A program made the translations under genes and the position numbers. From Thalassotalea sp. Sam97 (GTDB lineage: Bacteria > Pseudomonadota > Gammaproteobacteria > Enterobacterales > Alteromonadaceae), in NCBI RefSeq assembly GCF_041379765.1, contig NZ_CP166919.1, forward strand, positions 2,480,001 to 2,544,000: a stretch of 64,000 nucleotides of DNA. Direction: 5' to 3'. The notes under the pieces are model-generated. The model worked only from the letters and a program-made list of their open reading frames with translations. It had not been told where the DNA came from and ran no database searches. Numbering within the stretch: the stretch's first letter is position 1; each line of letters opens with the position of its first letter. Of this stretch, positions 1 to 7,534 are shown one piece after another.

Positions 1-3000
1 GAACCGTTCCCAGAAGGTACGTTTAACGGCGAAATCGTTGCTTGTCAACGTGGTGACGTAGGCCGTGTAGCCAAAGCAGATAACGTTTTAGCTGGCGGCG
101 CCGGCGGTTTTGTTCTATACAACGTCCAATGGGGTGGTGCTGAAGGTAATGTTGTAAACGATGTTTACCCGCTTCCTGGCGCACACATTGATGCTGGTGC
201 AGGTTACCAATTAAAGAATTGGTTATCATCTGGTGAAGGCCACATGGCTACCATCACGGCAAGCACCGTAACGACGCGTATCAACGAAGACACGGTTGAC
301 ACCATTGCTGACTTCTCTTCACGCGGTCCATCTAGAACCAACAAACACTTGTTTGTACCAACCGTTGCGGCACCAGGTGTTGGTGTATATGCCCCATTTG
401 CTGATGAACAACCGTTTAGCATGTACCCTGCATCTGCTGACTGGTCAAGCTTAAGCGGTACCTCTATGGCAAGCCCACACGTTGCTGGTGCTATGGCTCT
501 TGTACAACAAGCACACCCAGATTGGACGCCTACAGAAGTTCAATCGGCACTGCAAATGACAGCGACACCTGCTAAGTTAAATACTTGGCAAGGTCCTCAA
601 GAAGCCGGCTTCTACGATACTGGTACAGGTATCATTAATGTTGCCAATGCGATCAATGCGGGTCTTATTATGGACGAAAGCATTGAAAACTTTATGGACG
701 CGAATCCTCGTAACGGTGGTGACACACGCAACTTGAACTTACCACAAGTGCTAGACATGACTTGTAAGCAAAAGTGTGTTTGGGTAAGAACGGTTAAAGC
801 AACTCGTGACGGTACATGGACTGTTGATACTGAAACCTCTGAATACAGTGTTAAGCTTCGTGCAATTCCAGAAACGTTCGAGCTAAAAGCTGGTGAAGTA
901 CAAACCATCATGATTGAAGGTGAGATCCTTGACAGCCAAAACCGTCTGCATGGTTCAGAGCTTGAAGTTCACGGTAAGATCTTCTTAACGCCAGATAACG
1001 AAGACATTCCATCTGTTATGTGGCCGGCTGCATTGCGTTTCGACCACGGTTCACTACCGACTAAAGTTGAAAGCGTAATTCACCGTAACACAGGTAAAGA
1101 AGTGATTGGCGGCCTACAAACGGAAGCCATCAAAGACTTTACTTCTCGTGCTTACCAGCCTGTTCAGGCAGACATTCACGAGTTTACCTTAGTACAAGAT
1201 TACGATCAGTCTAGTCCATTTAATGATGGCAAAGTTGAAGTCGAACAAGGCATTGACAAAGTCATTTGGTTAGATGTGCCAGCAGGTAGCAAACGCGTTG
1301 TTGCTGAAGTATTAGAGCATGTATCTTCAACCGCTGAAAACGGCTGGGACGAAGGTGTTGCCTCTATGCTTATGGGTATCGATATTAACGGTGATGGTGA
1401 AATCCAAACTCAAGACGAAGCTATTTGTTGGTCAAATGCTGCTTGGGAAAACAACTGGTGTAACATCAACAATCCTGATGCGGGTAAGTACTGGGTACTG
1501 ATCCATAACCATAAAATGTTTTGGGATGGTGATGCACCAGAAGATACTTACCGCGTAGCGACAGGTATTGTTAGCGATGAAGTATCAACGGACATCGAAG
1601 TAACAGGTCCAGCAACGACTGATGGTTTAATGCCATATGAAGTAGAAATGCACTGGAACATGACTGACCTTGAAAAAGGTGACATTGTTTACTCTGCATT
1701 CGATATTGGTACCGATGCCGGTAACCCTGGTAACTTAGGCTTTGTACCAGTTCGCTTAGAACGTGGCGTAAACGAAGTAAGCGTTAACGCAAGTCAAACC
1801 AAAGCGCGCGCGGGTGACATCGTTGACATTACCCTAAATGTAGTACCTAACAAAACTGGTCAAGACCGTAACGTTCACCTAGCATCAATGATGCCTGAAG
1901 GAACTACTTTAATCCCTGGTTCAGTGACGGTAAAAGGTCAATTTGATGCCATGATTGAAGAAGCGGATAACGGTTTTACCGTAACAGCAACGCAATTTGA
2001 TTCTAGAGATATGGATTACGAATACGTAATGACCACGAACCTAGATGATGCAATGTGTATGACACCTAACTTTGGTGGTCCATCAGACGGCGGTTATGTT
2101 GACTTGCAAGCGTTTAACATTTACCCAAGCTTTGGTGGCAGCAACAGCGACAACGTTGAAATTCCGTTCAGCAATTTCTGGTACGAAGACGTTGAATACG
2201 CACTTTACGAAAACCACGAATATGCTGGTACTAAGAGCATTAACATCAGCCCTATGGGTTACGTTGAGCTAAATGGTTTCCCATTATTCTGGGATATGCA
2301 CATGCCATTCCCATATTATGGTTTCCCTGACCAATTAATTGGTGTTATGTGGAAAGGTGCGTTCTTTACCAAAGACAACGCTTCAATGTCTGTGCCGTTT
2401 GCACCTAACAGTGATGCCGACCTAAACTCAGGTATTTCAGTAGCCGTTACCAATGGTGAAACTAAACACATCATCATTGAATGGGATAATGCGCGCGGTC
2501 AAACCTACACAGGTATGAACTGGGATACTTACGAGCCAATCTTTGAACCAATGCAAGGCGATAGCTACGACTTCGAAGTTATCTTGAACATGAACACCAG
2601 CTACAACAAAGGCGAATATGAAATCATCAAAGCGTATGACAACATCGACTTTGGCACGGCTTCAGGTGAAGGTTCAATTGGTTTACAAGGTTATCACGGC
2701 GCACGCAGTGACTTCTCTCCTCTTTACGGTTACAAAGGTACCTCGTTTGCCTATAACGACCTAAAAGACAAGATTGTTGACGACTTAGTAATCTGTTATG
2801 ACTTAGTTGGCCCAGAAGCTTCACAATTTGAGCTAACTTTCCAAGCACGTATCAACGAAGATTCAACGGGTAAATCGTTGGTGTTCAACGTTGATAACCA
2901 AGTTGAAGGCTTAGATGCTATTGTTGCTGAGCACGTTATTGACGTACCAAGCAACATCAAAGTCGGTGCCATCAATGACCAAGAAATTGGTGAAGATGAA

Positions 3001-3621
3001 ATCCTTGAAGGCATCATGGTGGCTTACTCTGATTCAGACCAAGGCGCAAACACTATCACAGTTACTGGTGACAACATTAGCGCTACCGTTCACGGTCACG
3101 AGTCTGGCTCATCAATTGATATCGAGCCTAAGCGTAACTTTAACGGCGAAACCGAAGTATTTGTTACCGTAACGGATAACCTATACCCAAGCGATAGCTA
3201 CACTACAAGCTTCATGCTAACCGTAACCGGTAAAAAAGATGCACCTGTAGCACAATTAGCGTCAGGTACATTAACCGACGGTGGCGTTGTTCTGCTAACA
3301 GCTATGGAAGGTGATACCGTAACGCTAGATGCGTCAGCAAGTTATGACGTTGATGGTGATGCGTTAACCTTTAGCTGGGAAGGCCCAGGTAGCATTGCTG
3401 GTGCAGATTCTGCAACGGCAAGCGTTACCGGTCTATCGGTTGGTGAGCATACCTTCACAGTAACCGTAAGCGACGGTGATAGCGTAGCAACTACTGAAGT
3501 TGTTGTGACTGTTGAAGCTGCACCTGTTGTAGAAGCGCCTGCACCTAAGAGCGGTGGTGGTGCCCTGTTCTACCTAATTGCCCTACTTGGCCTAGCCATT
3601 GGTGCGCGTAGAAGAGCATAA
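1..3621 (+). CDS. Secreted S8 (subtilisin-like) serine protease, 5' partial, GlyGly-CTERM
   Basis: The frame is open from base 1, so this is the C-terminal 1206 residues of a longer gene; the first in-frame ATG (base 244) is internal. Residues 1-70 look like a protease-associated (PA) insert. The catalytic serine lies in GTSMASPHVAG near residue 155; the Asp and His of the triad must lie upstream of the window. A calcium-loop-like DINGDGEIQTQDE follows near residue 460, and a PKD-type domain occupies about residues 1080-1178. The protein ends with Ser-Gly-Gly-Gly, a hydrophobic segment and an Arg-rich tail (GARRRA). This is the GlyGly-CTERM sorting signal, known to be cleaved by rhombosortase and associated with type II secretion. 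The product is probably an extracellular or surface protease. Type assignment is firm; substrate unknown. Confidence 0.93.
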   Translation, partial: EPFPEGTFNGEIVACQRGDVGRVAKADNVLAGGAGGFVLYNVQWGGAEGNVVNDVYPLPGAHIDAGAGYQLKNWLSSGEGHMATITASTVTTRINEDTVDTIADFSSRGPSRTNKHLFVPTVAAPGVGVYAPFADEQPFSMYPASADWSSLSGTSMASPHVAGAMALVQQAHPDWTPTEVQSALQMTATPAKLNTWQGPQEAGFYDTGTGIINVANAINAGLIMDESIENFMDANPRNGGDTRNLNLPQVLDMTCKQKCVWVRTVKATRDGTWTVDTETSEYSVKLRAIPETFELKAGEVQTIMIEGEILDSQNRLHGSELEVHGKIFLTPDNEDIPSVMWPAALRFDHGSLPTKVESVIHRNTGKEVIGGLQTEAIKDFTSRAYQPVQADIHEFTLVQDYDQSSPFNDGKVEVEQGIDKVIWLDVPAGSKRVVAEVLEHVSSTAENGWDEGVASMLMGIDINGDGEIQTQDEAICWSNAAWENNWCNINNPDAGKYWVLIHNHKMFWDGDAPEDTYRVATGIVSDEVSTDIEVTGPATTDGLMPYEVEMHWNMTDLEKGDIVYSAFDIGTDAGNPGNLGFVPVRLERGVNEVSVNASQTKARAGDIVDITLNVVPNKTGQDRNVHLASMMPEGTTLIPGSVTVKGQFDAMIEEADNGFTVTATQFDSRDMDYEYVMTTNLDDAMCMTPNFGGPSDGGYVDLQAFNIYPSFGGSNSDNVEIPFSNFWYEDVEYALYENHEYAGTKSINISPMGYVELNGFPLFWDMHMPFPYYGFPDQLIGVMWKGAFFTKDNASMSVPFAPNSDADLNSGISVAVTNGETKHIIIEWDNARGQTYTGMNWDTYEPIFEPMQGDSYDFEVILNMNTSYNKGEYEIIKAYDNIDFGTASGEGSIGLQGYHGARSDFSPLYGYKGTSFAYNDLKDKIVDDLVICYDLVGPEASQFELTFQARINEDSTGKSLVFNVDNQVEGLDAIVAEHVIDVPSNIKVGAINDQEIGEDEILEGIMVAYSDSDQGANTITVTGDNISATVHGHESGSSIDIEPKRNFNGETEVFVTVTDNLYPSDSYTTSFMLTVTGKKDAPVAQLASGTLTDGGVVLLTAMEGDTVTLDASASYDVDGDALTFSWEGPGSIAGADSATASVTGLSVGEHTFTVTVSDGDSVATTEVVVTVEAAPVVEAPAPKSGGGALFYLIALLGLAIGARRRA

Positions 3622-3667
3622 TCGTCTCTATCGATGTAAGTTATGACTTACATCACTAAGATAATTC

Positions 3668-3700
3668 AAAGCCGATACCATTAGGTATCGGCTTTTTATT
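3668..3700 (+). terminator. Rho-independent terminator of the S8 protease gene
   Basis: AAAGCCGATACC, loop ATTA, GGTATCGGCTTT, followed by TTATTT. A perfect 12-bp stem begins 46 bases after the protease stop codon. Confidence 0.9.
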
Positions 3701-3772
3701 TGTCATATTTATACAAACCCAAGGCTCTATTGCTTTTTCTTTTCTTCAAGCTGTTCGCTGAGCATTCGCTAA

Positions 3773-3801
3773 CTGAAATTCGTACCTACTTACGATATAA
3801 T
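3773..3801 (+). promoter_or_regulatory. Candidate sigma-70 promoter of rimO
   Basis: A perfect -10 TATAAT (3796-3801) is preceded at 17 bp by CTGAAA (3773-3778), a 4/6 match to TTGACA. The predicted start near 3808 would give a leader of about 37 nt before rimO. Confidence 0.45.
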
Positions 3802-3844
3802 TGCGCCAATTTTTCTAAGTTACTCTTTTCAAAGCAGGAATGTT

Positions 3845-5293
3845 ATGAGCGTAGAAACATTTGATCCTAAAAACACACAAGTTAAAACGTCGTCGCAAAC
3901 CTCAGCAGAAAATGCTAAAGCGGTAAAACGCAGTGTTAGTGACACCGCCACCAAAGCGAGTGATAACAGCATCGCCGGTAATTCTCGCATTGGCTTTGTC
4001 AGCTTGGGGTGTCCTAAAAACTTAGTGGACTCTGAACGTATCCTTACCCAGCTTCGTACCGAAGGTTATGATGTGGTTAACTCCTATGATGATGCTGAGC
4101 TGGTGATTGTTAATACTTGTGGCTTTATTGATTCGGCTGTACAGGAATCGCTTGATACCATAGGTGAAGCGTTGGCAGAGAATGGTAAAGTACTGGTCAC
4201 TGGCTGCTTGGGTGCAAAAGAAGATGACATTGTTGAAATTCACCCTAATGTACTGGGCGTGACCGGTCCACATGCCTATGACGAAGTAATGAGCCAAGTG
4301 CATCAACATGTGACCAAACCTGTGCACAACCCCTTTACCTCATTAGTACCTGATCAAGGTGTCAAATTAACGCCAAAACACTACGCCTATCTAAAAATAT
4401 CGGAAGGTTGTGATCATCGTTGCACCTTCTGTATTATTCCGTCGATGCGCGGTGATTTAGATTCTCGTCCAGTAGGTGACGTACTGAGTGAAGCCAAACG
4501 CCTAGTCAAAGCTGGCGTTAATGAATTATTGGTTATTTCACAAGATACCTCGGCATATGGCGCAGACGTTAAGCACAAGCTCGACTTCTACGAAGGCATG
4601 CCAGTAAAAACACACATGAAAGCCTTATGTGAAGAGTTAGCGAAATTAGGCGCTTGGGTACGCTTACATTATGTCTACCCATACCCACATGTCGACGATA
4701 TCATTCCACTTATGGCTGAAGGAAAAGTACTGCCATATTTAGACATTCCATTACAACACGCCAGCAAGCGTATTCTTAAGCTGATGAAACGCCCTGGCAG
4801 CTCCGATCGAACTCTAGAGCGCATCAAAAAGTGGCGTGAAATTTGTCCTGAGCTGGTTATTCGCTCAACCTTTATTGTTGGCTTCCCTGGTGAAACTGAG
4901 CAAGAATTCGAAGAGTTGATCGACTTTATCCGTGAAGCACAACTCGACCGCGTTGGCTGTTTTGCGTATTCCGACGTCGAAGGCGCTAAAGCTAACGAGT
5001 TACCCGACCACCTGCCTGAAGCCGTAAAGCAAGACCGCTTACAGCGTTTTATGCAAGTTCAAGCTGAAATATCGAAGAGCAAACTGCAACAGCGTGTCGG
5101 TCAAGAATACTTAATATTAATTGATGACGTGACGACCGAAGGAGCCATTGGTCGCAGTTATATGGATGCCCCAGAAGTCGATGGTAAAGTATATTTAACG
5201 GATGAATTTGACGTTGAGCCTGGTGACATGATTTGGGCACAAGTTATTCATGCTGATGAGCACGATGTTTGGGCTGTTAAGGTTGAAGATTAA
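3845..5293 (+). CDS. rimO: Ribosomal protein uS12 methylthiotransferase RimO
   Basis: Radical-SAM enzyme that methylthiolates an aspartate of ribosomal protein S12. The N-terminal MTTase domain carries three cluster cysteines (SLGCPKNLVDSE, VNTCGF, VTGCLGAKED). The radical-SAM CxxxCxxC is in GCDHRCTFCIIPSMRGD, and a TRAM domain closes the protein. At 482 aa it is about 40 aa longer than E. coli RimO. The excess is a Ser/Thr/Lys-rich N-terminal tail before RIGFVSLGCPKN that contains no other Met, so the ATG with AGGA seven bases upstream (ribosome site in GCAGGAATGTT) is the likely start. Monocistronic, between two hairpins. Confidence 0.96.
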   Translation: MSVETFDPKNTQVKTSSQTSAENAKAVKRSVSDTATKASDNSIAGNSRIGFVSLGCPKNLVDSERILTQLRTEGYDVVNSYDDAELVIVNTCGFIDSAVQESLDTIGEALAENGKVLVTGCLGAKEDDIVEIHPNVLGVTGPHAYDEVMSQVHQHVTKPVHNPFTSLVPDQGVKLTPKHYAYLKISEGCDHRCTFCIIPSMRGDLDSRPVGDVLSEAKRLVKAGVNELLVISQDTSAYGADVKHKLDFYEGMPVKTHMKALCEELAKLGAWVRLHYVYPYPHVDDIIPLMAEGKVLPYLDIPLQHASKRILKLMKRPGSSDRTLERIKKWREICPELVIRSTFIVGFPGETEQEFEELIDFIREAQLDRVGCFAYSDVEGAKANELPDHLPEAVKQDRLQRFMQVQAEISKSKLQQRVGQEYLILIDDVTTEGAIGRSYMDAPEVDGKVYLTDEFDVEPGDMIWAQVIHADEHDVWAVKVED

Positions 5294-5315
5294 TAGCTAC
5301 TAGTGTGACATGAGT

Positions 5316-5348
5316 GCGGATCAGCGTCAGATATGATCCGCGCATTTT
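5316..5348 (+). terminator. Possible terminator after rimO
   Basis: GCGGATCA and TGATCCGC form an 8-bp stem with a 10-nt loop, 20 bases after the rimO stop. The following GCATTTTGC has only a short T run, so termination is plausible but not strong. Confidence 0.4.
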
Positions 5349-5499
5349 GCCGTTTCTGCCTTAACTAAAAACCAATAATCACCTCGTTTACAAAACAGTA
5401 CAATTTTTACCCACCCCACATTTGTAAAATTTTTCTTTAAATCTTAACAACTTATTTTCTCTTGTTCGACACGATGTCAACGGTACGATTTTCACCCTA

Positions 5500-5528
5500 T
5501 TGATCTTTTCGCAACAGATCATTAACCT
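5500..5528 (+). promoter_or_regulatory. Candidate promoter of the first M15/DUF882 gene
   Basis: TTGATC (5500-5505), a 17-bp spacer and TAACCT (5523-5528). The same arrangement, TTGACC-17-TAACCT, occurs before the paralogue at 6763-6791. The -10 is a weak match; conservation between the two copies is the main support. Confidence 0.45.
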
Positions 5529-5600
5529 GCGCTTCTTTTGAGCAACCGTCGTTGTCATGACTGTTGTTTGTTGTAACCGCTATTTGAACTGAGAGGTAGT

Positions 5601-6176
5601 ATGAGCTTAGTTTGTCTAAATCGTCGTAAATTTTTTAAGCAAGCATCAGCGGCAGTTGTCCTAGGTGCAACGTTACCGTTTGTATCTGCTAATGCCTACG
5701 CAAAGTTAAACAACAGCAGTGACGTAAAACGCTTAAAGTTCTACAACCGCCATACCAATGAACGCATTGAAGGGGTATTCTTTGCTAATGGTCAATTTAA
5801 GCAAAATACCTTAGCTAAGTTTAACAACCATTTGCGTGATCATCGCCGTGGCGAGCAAACCAATATGGATCCTAAATTATTCGAATTTTTACACAAAATT
5901 CAGCAACGCCTAAATTATGATGGCGAAATCCATATTATTTCTGGTTATCGTTCTCCACAAACGAATGCGATGTTAGCGAGTAAAAGCAAGGGTGGTGTTG
6001 CTAAGAAAAGTTTTCATATGCAAGGTAAAGCCATTGACTTTGCTATGCCTGGTGTTGACTTAAAACGCGTGCGTGATGCGGCAAAAAGCTTAAAGCTTGG
6101 TGGTGTCGGCTATTATCCGGTATCAGGCTTTGTGCATATTGATACCGCTCATGTACGCAGCTGGAGCGGTAAGTAA
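5601..6176 (+). CDS. Tat-exported M15-type (DUF882/YcbK-like) peptidase, copy 1
   Basis: 191 aa. The N-terminus has a twin-arginine motif (NRRKFFKQA) followed by a hydrophobic stretch and a likely cleavage after ANAYA, so export through Tat is expected. The mature part matches the DUF882/YcbK peptidase M15-like family: SGYRSPQTNAML, then SFHMQGKAIDF with the His/Asp metal ligands and VHIDTAHVR with the C-terminal His pair. The family is related to zinc D,D-carboxypeptidases acting on peptidoglycan; the exact role here is unproven. The ATG is preceded by GAGAGGTAGT, a good ribosome site. A close paralogue lies 688 bp downstream in the same orientation. Confidence 0.9.
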   Translation: MSLVCLNRRKFFKQASAAVVLGATLPFVSANAYAKLNNSSDVKRLKFYNRHTNERIEGVFFANGQFKQNTLAKFNNHLRDHRRGEQTNMDPKLFEFLHKIQQRLNYDGEIHIISGYRSPQTNAMLASKSKGGVAKKSFHMQGKAIDFAMPGVDLKRVRDAAKSLKLGGVGYYPVSGFVHIDTAHVRSWSGK

Positions 6177-6327
6177 CAACTTGATAGATAGCCGTTAATA
6201 TCGCATTTAGTTACATTAACAGCGAAATTAACGGTGGCATTCATGCGCTCAACCTTAGCTATCAATACCTAAGCGTGAATAGTTAAGCGATACGTATCAA
6301 CGATAATACCCTATAACAATATTTATT

Positions 6328-6363
6328 CGCGAGTTAGATGCTAATCTGACTCGCGTTTTTTAT
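6328..6363 (+). terminator. Rho-independent terminator after M15 copy 1
   Basis: CGCGAGTTAGAT, loop GCTA, ATCTGACTCGCG, then TTTTTTATT. A 12-bp stem with one G.T pair and a clear T run. It closes the first copy as its own transcription unit. Confidence 0.85.
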
Positions 6364-6383
6364 TGCCGACACTTTGCCAAATT

Positions 6384-6650
6384 GGTCGTATACCAGTAGA
6401 CAAAAAGATTTGGTCAGTTAATAGCTATGTCAGCGGTGCGAGAATAAGCGAAATGTGTGTAGACATAGTCGTTTGGCGCAACAATCGCGTCGCTGAGCAG
6501 CTCCCAAACGGCGAGTTTAACAGCGTCATAAGCTGTGTTTTTGATTTTGACAAGGGAATAACCATTCTCTTCAATCAATGCCTTACTTCTAAAGCTGTTA
6601 ATTCTCGCTGACTGCTCAAATTTTTATACGAATTGGTATTAGTCGCCTCA
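6384..6650. repeat. Possible degenerate MITE-like or interspersed repeat
   Basis: The stretch begins near TATACCAGTAGAC and ends near TATACGAATTGGTATTAG. Both ends carry a TACCA/TGGTA core reminiscent of the clear MITE at 8265-8527, but the termini are not clean inverted repeats and no target duplication was found. The call rests on appearance alone. Confidence 0.25.
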
Positions 6651-6762
6651 ATTACAATACAGTACACTTTTTTACATTGCCCTCATCGAGATATTTTTTA
6701 TTTAATAACAAAAAGTTAGCTGAGCCCCTCAAAAAAAAACCAACCGCTCAATTTTCACCCTA

Positions 6763-6791
6763 TTGACCACCCAGCAACAAACCATTAACCT
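6763..6791 (+). promoter_or_regulatory. Candidate promoter of the second M15/DUF882 gene
   Basis: TTGACC (6763-6768, 5/6 match to TTGACA), a 17-bp spacer and TAACCT (6786-6791), at the same relative place as in copy 1. Confidence 0.5.
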
Positions 6792-6802
6792 TGCGCAGTT
6801 TT

Positions 6803-6834
6803 CGAACAACCTTGCTCAATAATAAGGTTGTTCG
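6803..6834 (+). promoter_or_regulatory. Perfect 11-bp stem-loop in the leader of M15 copy 2
   Basis: CGAACAACCTT, a 10-nt loop (6814-6823), AAGGTTGTTCG. It lies directly after the predicted transcription start and 30 bases before the ATG, with no T run. It may be an operator or an mRNA structure. The corresponding part of copy 1 (about 5540-5575) has diverged and lacks the perfect stem. Confidence 0.55.
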
Positions 6835-6864
6835 TGTTGTCCCTTACTAGAGCTGAGAGGTAGT

Positions 6865-7440
6865 ATGAGCTTGGTTTGTCTCAATCGTCGTAAATTCTTT
6901 AAACAAGCGTCAGCAGCCGTTGTATTAGGCGCAACGTTACCTTTTGTCGCCAACAGTGCCCATGCTAAATTAAACTCTGCTGGGGATGCGAAACACTTAA
7001 AATTTTACAACCGTCATACCAATGAGCGTGTTGATGGGGTATTTTTCGCCAATGGTCAATTCAAGCAAAATACCTTAGCTAAGTTTAATCATCATTTTCG
7101 CGATCACCGTCGTAATGAGCAAGCCAATATGGACCCTAAGCTATTTGAGTTTTTGCACAAAATTCAGCAACGCTTAAATTATACTGGCGAGATCCATATA
7201 ATCTCGGGTTATCGTTCACCAAAAACCAATGCCATGTTAGCGAATAAAAGCAAGGGTGGTGTTGCTAAGAAAAGTTTTCATATGCAAGGTAAGGCTATTG
7301 ATTTTGCCATGCCCGGTGTTGACTTAAAACGCATTAGTGATGCTGCCAAGAGTTTAAAACTCGGTGGTGTGGGCTATTATCCTGTATCAGGTTTTGTCCA
7401 TATCGATACGGCACATGTACGCAGTTGGAGCGGCCAGTAA
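6865..7440 (+). CDS. Tat-exported M15-type (DUF882/YcbK-like) peptidase, copy 2
   Basis: 191 aa, the same length as the upstream copy and largely identical to it. Same Tat motif NRRKFFKQA, same SFHMQGKAIDF and VHIDTAHVR metal-site motifs, and the same GAGAGGTAGT ribosome site. Differences cluster in the region after the signal peptide (about residues 29-40) and at scattered surface positions. All motif residues are kept, so both copies appear functional. The duplication includes the promoter region. The inferred role is periplasmic peptidoglycan or peptide hydrolysis. Confidence 0.9.
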   Translation: MSLVCLNRRKFFKQASAAVVLGATLPFVANSAHAKLNSAGDAKHLKFYNRHTNERVDGVFFANGQFKQNTLAKFNHHFRDHRRNEQANMDPKLFEFLHKIQQRLNYTGEIHIISGYRSPKTNAMLANKSKGGVAKKSFHMQGKAIDFAMPGVDLKRISDAAKSLKLGGVGYYPVSGFVHIDTAHVRSWSGQ

Positions 7441-7450
7441 GTCTATCCGA

Positions 7451-7492
7451 TGTTGCCATTAATGTCGCATTTTCGCAAGATTAATGGCGACA
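7451..7492 (+). terminator. Possible terminator after M15 copy 2
   Basis: TGTTGCCATTAAT and ATTAATGGCGACA form a 13-bp stem with one G.T pair around a 16-nt loop, then TTTATCTT. A related but decayed hairpin follows copy 1 near 6189-6236. The T run is modest. Confidence 0.45.
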
Positions 7493-7534
7493 TTTATCTT
7501 ATTATCAAGGCGAAACCGGATAGTAAGATACCCC

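Larger units (their letters stand above)
5294..5600. other. Intergenic region rimO to first M15 protein gene
   Basis: No supportable gene. It holds the hairpin at 5316-5341 and, from about 5485 to the next start, an upstream block also found before the second copy of the following gene (around 6750-6864). Confidence 0.7.
6177..6864. other. 688-bp spacer between the tandem M15 genes
   Basis: Contains the terminator at 6328-6363, then about 270 bp (6384-6650) that looks like a degenerate interspersed repeat, then the promoter-like block copied from upstream of the first gene (about 6750-6864). A possible 82-codon ORF at 6363-6611 has no ribosome site and no recognisable family, so it is not called. 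Confidence 0.6.

Noticed and set aside
6363..6611. 82-codon plus-strand ORF between the M15 genes
   Set aside because: Begins inside the terminator T run without a ribosome site, no family resemblance, lies in a probable repeat.
7484..7534. Longer N-terminus of the Ada-AlkA frame
   Set aside because: The extra 17 codons lie in the hairpin after the previous gene; Ada-type proteins start close to the ATG at 7535.
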